DNA of 32,986 nucleotides, taken from Bacteroidota bacterium (GTDB lineage: Bacteria; Bacteroidota; Bacteroidia; Palsa-948). The translations under genes were made by a program, and so were the position numbers. The first letter of the stretch is position 1. Every line of letters starts with the position of its first letter. The notes beneath the pieces were generated by a model, which saw only the letters and a program-made list of their open reading frames with translations, was not told the DNA's origin and did not search any database. Where the stretch lies: positions 1 to 32,986 of the forward strand of contig JAHEYJ010000021.1 of the NCBI GenBank assembly GCA_023251675.1, read 5' to 3'. Below are positions 1 to 8,435 of this stretch, in pieces.

Positions 1-125
1 GCTGACATGTTTGGGTTATTGATATCAATTGTATAAACGATTTTTCCTTCAAATTCAGTTGAACCGGTGAAGGAGGAAGCAATAATTGCTGCTGCGGATA
101 AAAGAAGGAATGTAATTTTTTTCAT
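1..125 (-). CDS. Secreted protein, N-terminal fragment (cut by window edge)
   Basis: Reading leftward from the ATG at 123-125 gives 41 residues that run off the window. The first 20 or so (MKKITFLLLSAAAIIASSFT) form a clear signal peptide: two lysines, a hydrophobic core, then a small-residue Ser-Ser region. The mature part begins STEFEGKIVYTIDINNPNMS. A FEGKIxYTI-like opening is seen in Bacteroidota secreted proteins such as the DUF4412 group, but the fragment is too short to assign. A TATTTTTG box lies 22 bp upstream of the start. The frame is open over the whole available length, and the signal peptide makes a chance frame unlikely. Confidence 0.75.
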   Translation of the reverse strand, partial: MKKITFLLLSAAAIIASSFTGSTEFEGKIVYTIDINNPNMS

Positions 126-146
126 GGTATGATTTTTAATTGTTGG

Positions 147-154
147 CAAAAATA
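147..154 (-). promoter_or_regulatory. TAnnTTTG -7 box for the secreted protein
   Basis: On the minus strand the bases read TATTTTTG, a full match to the Bacteroidota -7 consensus TAnnTTTG, placed 21 bp before the ATG ending at 125. No clear -33 TTG was found at the expected spacing. Confidence 0.4.
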
Positions 155-211
155 GAAAATGTTCTATCCTGGCATTAATAAAATTGCTGAACTGCCGGAT
201 CGTATCTTTTC

Positions 212-1222
212 TTATGGATTTTTAACAAACACGTTCCTTGTAGGGTAAGATATTTCAATTCCGTTTTCTTTATACCGTTGATGCAATCGCTTGATCAGTT
301 CACTGCGGATCTTGAATTGCAGATCGTATTCTTTAACCTTTATGATGAGGTTGAAATGAATTCCGTTTTCGCCAAAACCGGTAAAACGCACCAGGGGCTC
401 GTCTTCAATAGAACTGCCATCCATTTCATTTATTATTTCTTTCGCTGTGGCTATCGAAACCTCTTCCGCTTTTGAAAGATCCGAGTTATGGCTTACAAAT
501 ACCGGAACCCGTAAGATGGTTTTCTGCTCAGGGAGATAATAATTTAAGAGGAGGGAAGAAGAAACTTTTGAATTAGGGATGACGATCAAATGATCAGGCG
601 CTTTGATGGAAGTTACCCGCCAGTTGATGTCAACGATGTAGCCTTCTTCCCCGGTCTGAAGTTTAACGTAATCGCCCGGACGGATGTTTTTGGAAGCGAG
701 GATATGAAACCCGGCAAACAAATTTGAAAGGGTATCCTGAAGAGCAAGCGCTACCGCCAAACCGCCAACGCCCAGCGCTGTGAGAATCGGCGTGATGGAA
801 ATTCCCAGTGATTGAAGGACGATAAGCACGCCAATGGCATAAATAATAAATCGTGTAATGTTTGAGAAAATAGAAGAGACCGGAAGTTTCCCGGATAACT
901 TTTCCGTATAAACACTGACAAACCCAACAATAAGTTTGGAAAGAAAAATAGTGGTGGTTAATATAAGGGCAACCAGGATAATTTTTTTGCCGTGTTCAAT
1001 AACGACATCGGAGAGCGGGGTGTTGATGGCGGCAAAATAAGATCCGATAAGCGAAAACCAGAGGAGGGTTAACCCGCGCATGGAACGGATGATCACTTCA
1101 TCGCCTTCCCATTTGGTGCGATCTGCGATTTTCTTGAAACGATCGAGCAGAATGAATTCTACGACAGCGCCTACGAAAATGCCTGATGCGAGGATAATTA
1201 TTGGCAAAAGCCAGGCTTCCAT
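212..1222 (-). CDS. MscS-family small-conductance mechanosensitive channel
   Basis: A 336-residue inner-membrane protein expected to open under membrane tension and release solutes on osmotic downshock. Hydrophobic segments lie near residues 5-25, 50-70, 80-105 and 125-145. The pore-lining TM3 is the Gly/Ala-rich stretch ILTALGVGGLAVALALQDTL, followed by the conserved NLFAG and the beta-domain signature RPGDYVKLQTGEEGYI with the later PNSKV motif. Length and layout fit the MscS/YnaI type with extra N-terminal helices. The start lies 24 bp after the glnS stop on the same strand, so it is probably the last gene of a gltX-glnS-mscS transcript. The family call is solid; the ion preference cannot be read from sequence. 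Confidence 0.93.
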   Translation of the reverse strand: MEAWLLPIIILASGIFVGAVVEFILLDRFKKIADRTKWEGDEVIIRSMRGLTLLWFSLIGSYFAAINTPLSDVVIEHGKKIILVALILTTTIFLSKLIVGFVSVYTEKLSGKLPVSSIFSNITRFIIYAIGVLIVLQSLGISITPILTALGVGGLAVALALQDTLSNLFAGFHILASKNIRPGDYVKLQTGEEGYIVDINWRVTSIKAPDHLIVIPNSKVSSSLLLNYYLPEQKTILRVPVFVSHNSDLSKAEEVSIATAKEIINEMDGSSIEDEPLVRFTGFGENGIHFNLIIKVKEYDLQFKIRSELIKRLHQRYKENGIEISYPTRNVFVKNP

Positions 1223-1246
1223 TTCTAAACTATTTTTTTAAGATAT

Positions 1247-2917
1247 TTATTTCTTCTGTTGTTCTTTTGACCAGCCGTCTTTCAAGGCAACGGTCCGGTT
1301 AAAGATGATTTTTCCGGATGTTGAATCTTTATCTGCGCAAAAATATCCTTTGCGGATGAACTGAAACTTTTCCAATGGTTTTGCATTTCTCAGGCTGGGC
1401 TCTCCTAATGCATTTGGAATAATTTCCAGGCTTTTTTCGTTAAGGTATTCTTTGAAATCTCTTTCTTCTGCAGAAGGATTTTCAACTTTAAAAAGGCGGT
1501 CATATAATCTTACTTCAACGGGTACTGCCTGTGCGGCGCTGACCCAATGAATGGTTCCTTTTACAGAAATTCCGCTGGTGTCGCTTCCGCTTTTGCTTTC
1601 CGGAAAATACGTGCAGCGTATCTCAGCGATATTTCCTTTTGCGTCTTTCCTGAATGATTCGCATTTCAAAATATAGGCATGTTTCAAACGCACCACCAGC
1701 CCCGGGCCCATGCGGAAATATTTTTTTACAGGAATTTCCATAAAGTCATCACGCTCAATGAAAATTTCTTTGCAGAACGGAATTTCCCTTGTGCCTCCCA
1801 CTTCGGGAGCCTCCGGATTATTTTCCCCGGTAAGCGTTTCTGTTTTTCCATCCGGATAATTATCGATGACCACTTTCACCGGATCCATTACCACCATTAC
1901 GCGTGTGGCAATTTTGTTCAGGTCTTTTCGGACACAATGTTCGAGCAATTCCACATCAATGATATTTTCCCTTCTCGCAACGCCGATCACATCGCAGAAA
2001 TCGCGGATGCTTTCAGGCGTGTAACCTCTTCTGCGAAGCCCGCTGATGGTAGGCATGCGCGGATCGTCCCATCCGGTGACGTGTTTTTCGTTGACGAGCT
2101 GTAATAATTTCCGTTTGCTCATCACCGTATAATTCAGGTTCAACCGTGCAAATTCAAACTGATGGCTTGGAAAAATTCCCAGCTTCTCGATGAACCATTC
2201 ATATAACGGGCGGTGCACTTCAAATTCCAGTGTGCAAATAGAATGTGTGATCTGTTCAATCGAATCGCTTTGTCCGTGAGCGAAATCATACATCGGGTAA
2301 ATGCACCATTTGTCTTTTGTGCGGTGGTGATGTACATGCTTGATGCGATACATGAACGGATCGCGCAAGTGCATGTTCGGTGATGCCATATCCACTTTTG
2401 CCCGCAGCACTTTTTCTCCGTCCTTGAATTCTCCTTTGCGCATGCGCTCGAAGAGGTTAAGATTTTCTTCCACGCTGCGGTTACGGAACGGACTTTCTTT
2501 TCCGGGTTCAGTGGGAGTTCCTTTCATGGATGCAATTTGCTCTGCGGAACTGTCATCCACATACGCGAGTTGCTTTTTGATGAGCGTCACCGCGAACTCA
2601 TACAGCTTGTCGAAATAATCGGAAGCATAAAATTCATTCGCCCATTCAAAGCCGAGCCACTTTATATCTTCCTTGATGCTTTCAACGTATTCTGTTTCTT
2701 CCGCTTCGGGGTTGGTATCATCAAAACGCAGATTTGTTTTTCCGCCAAACTGTTTTGCCAATCCAAAGTTGAGGCAAATGGATTTTGAATGCCCGATGTG
2801 AAGATACCCGTTCGGTTCCGGAGGGAAGCGCGTGAGTACACGGCTGCCATGTTTACCGTTCTTCACATCTTCGCTGACTATTTCTTCTAAAAAGTTAGGG
2901 CCTTTTTCTGTGCTCAT
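1247..2917 (-). CDS. glnS: Glutaminyl-tRNA synthetase
   Basis: A 556-residue class I aminoacyl-tRNA synthetase that charges tRNA-Gln directly. The HIGH motif appears as [14 protein letters not shown] (HIGH at residues 40-43), and the KMSKS motif as VMSKRK near 265-270. The NLRFDDTNP segment and the C-terminal anticodon-binding beta-barrels (ending [14 protein letters not shown]...) are GlnRS-type rather than GluRS-type. Length matches the bacterial family (about 550). It starts 8 bp after the gltX stop, so the two Glu/Gln synthetases are co-transcribed. Having a real GlnRS means the Gln-tRNA supply need not go through the amidotransferase route. No irregularity was seen. Confidence 0.97.
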   Translation of the reverse strand: MSTEKGPNFLEEIVSEDVKNGKHGSRVLTRFPPEPNGYLHIGHSKSICLNFGLAKQFGGKTNLRFDDTNPEAEETEYVESIKEDIKWLGFEWANEFYASDYFDKLYEFAVTLIKKQLAYVDDSSAEQIASMKGTPTEPGKESPFRNRSVEENLNLFERMRKGEFKDGEKVLRAKVDMASPNMHLRDPFMYRIKHVHHHRTKDKWCIYPMYDFAHGQSDSIEQITHSICTLEFEVHRPLYEWFIEKLGIFPSHQFEFARLNLNYTVMSKRKLLQLVNEKHVTGWDDPRMPTISGLRRRGYTPESIRDFCDVIGVARRENIIDVELLEHCVRKDLNKIATRVMVVMDPVKVVIDNYPDGKTETLTGENNPEAPEVGGTREIPFCKEIFIERDDFMEIPVKKYFRMGPGLVVRLKHAYILKCESFRKDAKGNIAEIRCTYFPESKSGSDTSGISVKGTIHWVSAAQAVPVEVRLYDRLFKVENPSAEERDFKEYLNEKSLEIIPNALGEPSLRNAKPLEKFQFIRKGYFCADKDSTSGKIIFNRTVALKDGWSKEQQKK

Positions 2918-2925
2918 TGAATATT

Positions 2926-4476
2926 TTATTTTGAGATTACCATTACCGCTTTTTCAATACGTTTACAAACCTCATCTTTCCCCAGCAATTCCATCATCCC
3001 CAGCAGGTCCACGCCGCTGCCTTTTCCGCTGACAAGAACGCGGACCAGCTGCATCACTTCGCCGGTTTTAATTCCAAGCTGTTCGCAGGTTTGTTTGATG
3101 GTGGCGTCAATATCTGTTATTTTGAAGGAAGAAAGTTTGTTGAGATTTCCGATAAGCAATTCAAAAAAACTTTTTGATTTTTCATTCCATCGCTTCTTGA
3201 TCACTTCGCTATCGTATTCCGAAGGAGCAATGAAAATATAGGAGGAAAGAGTCCAGAAATCGGAAACGAACGTTGCTTTTTCTCGTACCAGCGAACAAAC
3301 TGTTTTTACAAATTCTTTATTTGCCAACTGTGGACTGCCGACTGCCAACTTGGTTTGAAGGATCGGTGTAAAATGATCAGCAAGCTCAGTTGGATTTTTT
3401 TTATGCAGATATTGTTGGTTGAACCATTTTGCTTTTTCGGGATTGAACTTTGCTCCGGATTTCTGAATATGATCGAATGAAAATGTGTTTATCAATTCAT
3501 CCATGGAAAAAATTTCCTGTTCGGTTCCCGGGTTCCATCCCAGCATGGCAAGTATGTTAATGAACGCATCGGGAAAATATCCGGCTTCGCGGTAGCCGGT
3601 GATTTTTTCAGGCTTTCCTGTTTTTGCATCCGGAAACTCTCCACTCAGCGGAAAAACCGGAAATCCCAGCCGGTCGCCGTCGCGTTTGGAAAGTTTTCCA
3701 TTTCCGTCCGGACGAAGCAGCAGCGGCAGATGTGCAAATTCAGGCATCGCATTTTTCCATCCTAAATATTCATACAGTAAAACATGGAGCGGAGCCGAAG
3801 GCAGCCATTCTTCACCGCGGATCACATGCGTGATCTTCATTAAATAATCGTCAACCACATTGGCGAGATGATACGTCGGCATTCCATCACTCTTGAACAG
3901 AACTTTATCATCGATCTGGGCGCTTTGAACTAAAATGGGCCCGCGAATGATATCGGTCAGATGAATTTCATCGGCTTCAGGGACTTTTAAGCGGATGACG
4001 AAATTTTCTTTTGCGTCGAGTTTCTTTTTTACTTCATCAGCCGGTAGCGAAAGTGAATTCTTCAAACCCATCCGTGAAAAAGAATTGTAAGAAAAACTTC
4101 CATCCATTCTTACCCGTGCGTCTTCCAGTTCTGTGGCCGAGTCAAATGCATAGTAAGCGTTACCTTCGTTCACCAGTTTCTCAGCATACTGACGATATAT
4201 TTCTTTGCGTTCACTCTGACGGTAAGGAGCAAAATCTCCATTTCCGAAACCAACGCCTTCATTCGGTTCGATGCCGCACCATTTTAATGATTCTATAATA
4301 TATTCTTCTGCGCCGGAGACAAAACGGTTTTGATCCGTATCTTCTATCCGTAAAATGAAATCACCCCCGTGTTTTTTTGCAAAGAGATAATTATACAAAG
4401 CCGTACGCACGCCGCCAATGTGTAGCGGGCCGGTCGGGCTGGGTGCAAAACGCACGCGCACTTTCCTTGAATTCAT
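2926..4476 (-). CDS. gltX: Glutamyl-tRNA synthetase
   Basis: Charges tRNA-Glu with glutamate in the cytoplasm. The N-terminus has [16 protein letters not shown], the HIGH-type motif, and KLSKRDG, the KMSKS-type motif, lies near residue 262. About 516 residues is normal for Bacteroidota GltX. I take the ATG at 4474-4476 as the start: the frame extends only two codons further to a TTG at 4482, and [16 protein letters not shown] is the usual opening. A TAATTTTG box lies 16 bp upstream. The C-terminal anticodon-binding part holds an odd stretch, [14 protein letters not shown], written by four DNA heptamers at 3323-3350. It reads as an in-frame insertion in a surface region ahead of the conserved [13 protein letters not shown] helix. 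The enzyme otherwise looks intact. Confidence 0.96.
   Translation of the reverse strand: MNSRKVRVRFAPSPTGPLHIGGVRTALYNYLFAKKHGGDFILRIEDTDQNRFVSGAEEYIIESLKWCGIEPNEGVGFGNGDFAPYRQSERKEIYRQYAEKLVNEGNAYYAFDSATELEDARVRMDGSFSYNSFSRMGLKNSLSLPADEVKKKLDAKENFVIRLKVPEADEIHLTDIIRGPILVQSAQIDDKVLFKSDGMPTYHLANVVDDYLMKITHVIRGEEWLPSAPLHVLLYEYLGWKNAMPEFAHLPLLLRPDGNGKLSKRDGDRLGFPVFPLSGEFPDAKTGKPEKITGYREAGYFPDAFINILAMLGWNPGTEQEIFSMDELINTFSFDHIQKSGAKFNPEKAKWFNQQYLHKKNPTELADHFTPILQTKLAVGSPQLANKEFVKTVCSLVREKATFVSDFWTLSSYIFIAPSEYDSEVIKKRWNEKSKSFFELLIGNLNKLSSFKITDIDATIKQTCEQLGIKTGEVMQLVRVLVSGKGSGVDLLGMMELLGKDEVCKRIEKAVMVISK
3323..3350. repeat. 4 x 7 bp word array inside gltX
   Basis: On the plus strand the 28 bases split into GCCAACT, GTGGACT, GCCGACT, GCCAACT, consensus GCCRACT with an exact 7-bp period. 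It lies wholly inside gltX and supplies the codons for [10 protein letters not shown]. It has the same length and period as the arrays at 10807, 14231 and 15177, with different words. Confidence 0.75.
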
Positions 4477-4492
4477 AATCAATAATGAAGAC

Positions 4493-4500
4493 CAAAATTA
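4493..4500 (-). promoter_or_regulatory. TAnnTTTG -7 box for gltX-glnS-mscS
   Basis: TAATTTTG on the minus strand, a full match to the Bacteroidota -7 consensus, 16 bp upstream of the gltX ATG. No convincing -33 element was found. Confidence 0.45.
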
Positions 4501-4587
4501 ATCTAATCTTTTACAAGTGAATCGATGTTTTGCCAAAAGACTGGATGCTACCCTAGGCAGGATAAATTTATACTTTTTGATTTTCAT

Positions 4588-4747
4588 TTTAGTTATTAGT
4601 TTTTAGTCATTGGTTATGGTTTTGCAGTTTCTTGATGTAGTTGTTTAATCTGAGGGAATACTTACCGGAATTAGTAACTAACGAAGCATACAAACTAAAA
4701 CCGAAAACTAATTCAACTAAAACTAAAAACCAACAAACTATGAACTA
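4588..4747. repeat. Inverted pair of heptamer arrays (TTTAGTT / AAACTAA family)
   Basis: The 332-bp gap between gltX and the sugar permease holds no gene. The left arm (4588-4622) reads TTTAGTT, ATTAGTT, TTTAGTC, ATTGGTT, ATGGTTT. The right arm (4691-4747) reads CAAACTA, AAACCGA, AAACTAA, TTCAACTA, AAACTAA, AAACCAA, CAAACTA, TGAACTA. The consensus of one arm is the reverse complement of the other, so the region can form a long imperfect hairpin with a loop of about 70 bp. It lies between the end of the permease gene and the gltX promoter and could act as a terminator for the permease. I see nothing else in the gap. Confidence 0.7.
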
Positions 4748-4808
4748 AAAAAATGGACAGTTTTATCCCATTTTTCAGTATAACTAACATTGCCTGTATT
4801 CTCATTAT

Positions 4809-6101
4809 TCAATTTGAAAAACCGGCACGGTGTCCTTTCAAAGCAAAGTATAGAATGAAGAAATAGCAAGGCACCATTATTAGATAAGCATGCTGCATAT
4901 TCCATGCTTCTGAAACTTTGGCAAAGACCAAAGGTAAGATCGCTCCACCGGCAATTGCCATAATCAGAAAGGCAGATCCTATTTTGGTAAACTTACCCAG
5001 TTTGTTAATTGCCATTGGGAAAATAGCAGGCCACATCAGGGAATTGGCAAGTCCGAGCAAAGCAATGAAAGCAACAGAAACATATCCTTTGGTTGTAACG
5101 GCAAGCAGCGTGATGATCACTCCTAATACAGAAGAAACAGCCAGTGCTTTGGCTTGTGTGATGTATCGTGGGATTGTGACGATCCCAATTACATAGCCGA
5201 GTAACATGCAGCCCAATGTTAAAGAAGTGAAATAGCGGGAAACGGATAATTCAATTCCAAGGTATTTTCCGTAATTGATGATCGTATCGCCTGCCATTAC
5301 TTCGACACCAACATATAAGAATAAGGCCAGAACGCCAAGTAAAAGATGAGGAAATTGGAAAACGGATTTTTTTCCTGAATCGGAAATCGAATTTGAATGG
5401 TCTTTTTCTTCATCCTCATCTTGAATATCAGGGAGAGAAGAAAAAAGCACTGCAACAGCCAGAAGCAACAAGGATGCAGTAATAATTATGTAGGGAATGA
5501 TCACACGGGCAGCAAGTGCATTGAGCGTTTCTGCTTTGGCAGTTGCATCCATTGTTTTAAGACTTGTCAAAAGAACATCTGCATCGTTCAAGGCAATGTA
5601 TCCGAATAATAATCCGGCAATGATGCCGGCAGTTTTATTGCAGATACCCATAATGCTGATGCGGCTTGCCGCACTTTCAATAGGGCCGATAATGGATACA
5701 TATGGATTAGATGCAGTTTGCAGCAGCGCGAGGCCGGTGCCAATTACAAAAAGCCCTGTCAGGAATAAATAATAATTTCTTGAATGAGCAGCAGGAATGA
5801 AAATGGCTGTTCCAATGGCCATAATTACGAGTCCTAATGCCATTCCTTTCTTATATCCGGTTTTATTCAGCACAAGAGAAGATGGAATAGCCATAACTGT
5901 ATAAGCAATAAAAAAAGCAGTAGCCACTAAATAAGACTGAAAATCAGATTTGAGTTCACAGGCAATTTTAAGATAGGGGATGAGCGTGCCGTTGATCCAG
6001 GTAATAAAACCGAAAATAAAAAACAAACACCCGATGATGATCATCGGAAGCAAGTAGGATCTTTTATTCTTGTTTGATGCTTGAGCGGAAACGGGTTGCA
6101 T
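4809..6101 (-). CDS. Sugar MFS transporter, FucP/GluP family
   Basis: A 430-residue inner-membrane proton-coupled symporter. The sequence is hydrophobic throughout, with about 12 predicted membrane segments. The first segment (IIGCLFFIFGFITWINGTLIPYLK) is the hallmark of the L-fucose/glucose-galactose permease group, and NKTGYKKGM and LLQTASNPYVSIIGP match that family's loop motifs. A long charged cytoplasmic loop (DEDEEKDHSNS) splits the two six-helix halves, as usual. Substrate is likely a hexose or deoxyhexose, but fucose, glucose and galactose cannot be separated from sequence. It is divergent from the methyltransferase at 6224. No sugar-metabolism gene is adjacent, so context does not help. 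Confidence 0.92.
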   Translation of the reverse strand: MQPVSAQASNKNKRSYLLPMIIIGCLFFIFGFITWINGTLIPYLKIACELKSDFQSYLVATAFFIAYTVMAIPSSLVLNKTGYKKGMALGLVIMAIGTAIFIPAAHSRNYYLFLTGLFVIGTGLALLQTASNPYVSIIGPIESAASRISIMGICNKTAGIIAGLLFGYIALNDADVLLTSLKTMDATAKAETLNALAARVIIPYIIITASLLLLAVAVLFSSLPDIQDEDEEKDHSNSISDSGKKSVFQFPHLLLGVLALFLYVGVEVMAGDTIINYGKYLGIELSVSRYFTSLTLGCMLLGYVIGIVTIPRYITQAKALAVSSVLGVIITLLAVTTKGYVSVAFIALLGLANSLMWPAIFPMAINKLGKFTKIGSAFLIMAIAGGAILPLVFAKVSEAWNMQHAYLIMVPCYFFILYFALKGHRAGFSN

Positions 6102-6212
6102 ATTTCAATTTTGTCCGAAAGTAGGAAATTCATACTCCTGCTCAAGACATGAGTAAAAAATTATCAAGGTTTTTCTTAACAACATCACTTTTATCTCAAT
6201 CCTTTTTCTTTC

Positions 6213-6220
6213 TAATTTTG
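6213..6220 (+). promoter_or_regulatory. TAnnTTTG -7 box three bases before the methyltransferase ATG
   Basis: TAATTTTG, full consensus match, ends 3 bp before the ATG at 6224. Transcription would begin at or within the start codon, implying a leaderless mRNA, or a downstream start if the box is fortuitous. Confidence 0.35.
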
Positions 6221-6223
6221 AGT

Positions 6224-7132
6224 ATGCAACTTCTTTCTCCAGAGAACTTCAACGAGTACGAACTCATCGACTGCGGTGATTTTGAAAAGCTCGAACGGTT
6301 CGGCGCATACATCACAATCCGTCCTGAACCCCAGGCGGTATGGAGTAAAAAACTTTCTCCTGCTGAGTGGGAGAAAACGGCTCATGTGAAATTTATTCAG
6401 AAGGGAAATAATTCCGGGGAATGGATGAAGCTGAAGCAGATGCCGGATAAATGGCAAATAAGTTATCAAGTCAAAAGTCAAAAGTCAAAAGGGAGCAGCC
6501 AACTCAATTTTAAACTTTCCCTTACTTCTTTCAAACATGTAGGAATTTTTCCGGAACAGGCGGTAAACTGGAAATACATTTATGATTCAATACAACGCCT
6601 CACCCCCAATCCCTCTCCACCGGGAGAGGGGAGAGTTAAGTTTTTAAATTTATTTGCTTATACCGGAGCTGCTTCTCTTGCCGCCAAAGCGGCCGGTGCT
6701 GATGTAACGCATTTAGACTCGGTTAAGCAGGTGGTTACATGGGCGCGGGAGAACATGGAGCAGAGCGGGTTAACGGACATCCGCTGGATCGTTGAAGATG
6801 CGCTTAAGTTTGTGAAGCGCGAAGTGAAACGCGAAAATAAATACCACGGGATCATTCTCGATCCGCCGGCTTACGGCATCGGCGCAAACGGCGAGAAATG
6901 GAAGCTGGAGGAGAACATCCAGGAGATGATCTTCAATGTTCTTCAGTTGCTGGATGAAAAAAAACATTTCCTGATCCTGAATGCGTACTCTCTTGGATTT
7001 TCATCCCTTATTATAGAAAACCTGCTTAAAGATTTTGCCAAAGACAAACTGGAGACAGGCGAACTTTTTCTCCATTCAAAGACCAGCCTGAAATTACCGC
7101 TGGGCGTTTTCGGAAGGTTTCGGAATTTTTGA
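6224..7132 (+). CDS. Class I SAM-dependent methyltransferase, RlmI/YwbD-like
   Basis: About 302 residues. The start at 6224 (MQLLSPENFNEYELIDCGDFEKLERFG) matches the family opening; the frame is open upstream to 6149, but that extension is Ser/Phe-rich and unlike the family. Motif I is VKFLNLFAYTGAASLAAKAAGADVTHLD, where SAM binds, and the target-site motif is ILDPPAYG. This group (PF10672-like) is related to rRNA cytosine-C5 methyltransferases; the actual substrate is unproven. Two insertions look foreign. QVKSQKSK near residues 81-89 is written by three copies of AGTCAAA. RLTPNPSPPGEGR near 125-136 is written by a CCCTCTCC/GGAGAGGG palindrome. Both fall in loops between core elements and keep the frame. 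Otherwise the enzyme looks complete. Confidence 0.88.
   Translation: MQLLSPENFNEYELIDCGDFEKLERFGAYITIRPEPQAVWSKKLSPAEWEKTAHVKFIQKGNNSGEWMKLKQMPDKWQISYQVKSQKSKGSSQLNFKLSLTSFKHVGIFPEQAVNWKYIYDSIQRLTPNPSPPGEGRVKFLNLFAYTGAASLAAKAAGADVTHLDSVKQVVTWARENMEQSGLTDIRWIVEDALKFVKREVKRENKYHGIILDPPAYGIGANGEKWKLEENIQEMIFNVLQLLDEKKHFLILNAYSLGFSSLIIENLLKDFAKDKLETGELFLHSKTSLKLPLGVFGRFRNF
6469..6489. repeat. 3 x AGTCAAA tandem array inside the methyltransferase
   Basis: Three perfect copies of the heptamer AGTCAAA, with a partial fourth. They are translated in frame as VKSQKSK just before the conserved strand QLNFKLSLTSFKHVG. The same word, as AAGTCAA and AAGTCAT, recurs in the spacer after rsgA (27538-27600). 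Confidence 0.8.
6596..6637. repeat. Palindromic element encoding LTPNPSPPGEGR inside the methyltransferase
   Basis: CCCTCTCC (6611-6618), ACCG loop, GGAGAGGG (6623-6630): perfect 8-bp arms preceded by CTCACCCCCAAT. I recall LTPNPSPxGEG as a recurring translated palindromic repeat in unrelated bacterial proteins, but I cannot run a search to confirm it. Here it sits between a helix (YIYDSIQ) and SAM motif I and keeps the frame. Confidence 0.7.
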
Positions 7133-7150
7133 TCACCTGTAACTGTTCAG

Positions 7151-7251
7151 TTACCCCTACTAATTACGTATAAAAAACGAATTACGAATGAATTCAAAAG
7201 ACCAACCTTGCATTTTATTCGTAATTCGGACATTCGTAATTAGTAGGGTAA
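7151..7251. repeat. Long inverted repeat between convergent genes (CGAATTA family)
   Basis: Outer arms 7151-7168 and 7235-7251 pair over 17 bp with one bulged C (TTACCC...CTAATTACG). Inner arms 7178-7189 and 7217-7228 (CGAATTACGAAT) pair perfectly over 12 bp. The words CTAATTA, CGAATTA and TAATTCG repeat with a period near 7. It lies 18 bp after the methyltransferase stop and 10 bp from the end of the minus-strand lipoprotein gene, so a two-way transcription stop is a natural role, though there is no clean T-tract. Confidence 0.75.
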
Positions 7252-7261
7252 ATAGTTACGA

Positions 7262-7480
7262 TCACTTTCTTTTTGCATAATAGCAGGTTGTCCTTCTGTT
7301 TTTTCTTTTGTATTTTTTGTCTTTCTTTCCGAAATCATATTTCCCTGCAAGGAGCGATTGATTTGTCTTTTCCATTTTCCGGCACTGCGCGTGCTGGTAG
7401 AACCGACAGCCACTGGTAAATAATAGTATAACGGAAAGGATTGTAAAGGAAGAGAGCAGACTGCCGGTGAAAAATTTCAT
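7262..7480 (-). CDS. Small lysine-rich lipoprotein, unknown function
   Basis: From the ATG at 7478-7480 there are 72 codons. MKFFTGSLLSSFTILSVILLFTSGC is a signal peptide with a lipobox (FTSGC, Cys near residue 25). The mature part is short and basic, ending GKKDKKYKRKNRRTTCYYAKRK. The frame stays open upstream to 7633, but that part crosses a repeat element and has no signal peptide at its front, so I reject the longer form. I do not recognise a family. It is a plausible small gene, but length and lack of homology cues keep the confidence low. Confidence 0.45.
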   Translation of the reverse strand: MKFFTGSLLSSFTILSVILLFTSGCRFYQHAQCRKMEKTNQSLLAGKYDFGKKDKKYKRKNRRTTCYYAKRK

Positions 7481-7522
7481 TATAACCAAACGCGACCGCG
7501 GCGTTAATATTATAATAGAGAT

Positions 7523-7672
7523 TATCCCGAATAAGTTTTGTTTGGTTTTTCTTTGCGAATTCTCTGCGTGTATTTCTCTGCGAACTCTGCGTGAATTGTA
7601 TTTTTCTCGCAAAGAACGCAAAGTTTTTCGCAAAGAGCACAGAGAATACAGTATAGTTTCTTATTCGGGATA
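7523..7672. repeat. 150-bp element with 13-bp perfect terminal inverted repeats and CTTTGCG/CGCAAAG words
   Basis: The ends TATCCCGAATAAG (7523-7535) and CTTATTCGGGATA (7660-7672) are perfect reverse complements. Inside, the left half carries CTTTGCGAA, CTCTGCGTG, CTCTGCGAA and CTCTGCGTG; the right half carries CGCAAAGAA, CGCAAAGTT, CGCAAAGAG and CACAGAGAA. Units are about 9 bp apart and the two halves are complementary. It fills the space between the small lipoprotein gene and the methyltransferase at 7698, and no gene was found in it. Confidence 0.75.
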
Positions 7673-7697
7673 TTGTCTAATGAATATAAAAATTCTT

Positions 7698-8366
7698 CTA
7701 CGAAAGTTTCGGTTTGCCGGAAAGCGCAAACAAAACACCAAAATAATATTCCGTATAGTTCACGTCTTTCAGCAATGATCCGATCTCTTCTTTTGGTTTC
7801 CATTTAAGATCCTCCAATCCGTATGCTTCGCCAAGCCAGTTCACAAGGACCCAAATAAATGGAGTGACAAGATAGCGGAGCCAGTTGGATGGAAGTTTAT
7901 AATCAAAGAAGCAGAGAATTCCGGTTTCGGGATCCAGCAGGTGGCTGACCTTTCTTAACCAGGCTGAATTTTGAGTCTTATCGTACCAGCAGAGAGCGAA
8001 AAATGCAAAGTCGATCTTTTCGTTGAATGCGAGTTTCTCAATATCTGATTGAATGAACTGCATATTGCTCCATTTATTTTTTTCGGCGAGCGTTTTGGCC
8101 AGCGCAAGCATTTTGCCGTTCGCATCAACAGCGATGATCTTTCCGGTTGGTCCGATAATACTTTGTATGGCGGCGAAACTTAACCCGCTGCCGCAGCAGA
8201 GATCCAAGACCGTATCTCCTTTCTTTAATCCGGCAAAGCGCAGGGCTTTGGTCCGGTGAATGCGGTCACGCCCCATCTGAAACAGATTGACGATAAAATC
8301 ATATTTGCCCGAGGAGCTATCGTATTCAAGCGAAAAATCTCGTGTGCTGTTTTGATTTTGTTCCAT
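7698..8366 (-). CDS. Class I SAM-dependent methyltransferase, UbiE-like fold
   Basis: A 222-residue soluble enzyme. Motif I is VLDLCCGSGLSFAAI, followed by the acidic IIAVDANGKMLALAK (ribose-binding Asp) and IQSDIEKLAF, so the Rossmann SAM site is complete. The C-terminal half has aromatic and hydrophobic segments (NWLRYLVTPFIWVLVNWLGEAYGL), suggesting a lipophilic or membrane-near substrate. I cannot assign the methyl acceptor. Unlike true MenG/UbiE it lacks those specific C-terminal motifs. The gene lies downstream of the TonB receptor on the same strand, but a strong terminator at 8436-8470 separates them. Confidence 0.85.
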   Translation of the reverse strand: MEQNQNSTRDFSLEYDSSSGKYDFIVNLFQMGRDRIHRTKALRFAGLKKGDTVLDLCCGSGLSFAAIQSIIGPTGKIIAVDANGKMLALAKTLAEKNKWSNMQFIQSDIEKLAFNEKIDFAFFALCWYDKTQNSAWLRKVSHLLDPETGILCFFDYKLPSNWLRYLVTPFIWVLVNWLGEAYGLEDLKWKPKEEIGSLLKDVNYTEYYFGVLFALSGKPKLS

Positions 8367-8435
8367 GTGAAATTCAGGATGCGATGTTACGATTTTTTAC
8401 AGGAATCTTTTATTATTGATTTGGAATAATGAAAT

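Noticed and set aside
4588-4747. CRISPR array
   Set aside because: Units are 7 bp with no spacers and face each other in two orientations; there are no cas genes in the window.
6149-6223. Upstream start for the methyltransferase at 6149
   Set aside because: The added 25 residues are Ser/Phe/Leu-rich and unlike the family, which opens with the sequence at 6224.
7481-7803. Several open frames on both strands around the small lipoprotein
   Set aside because: They come from the CTTTGCG/CGCAAAG repeat; composition is Arg/Lys/Glu-rich and low in complexity on both strands.
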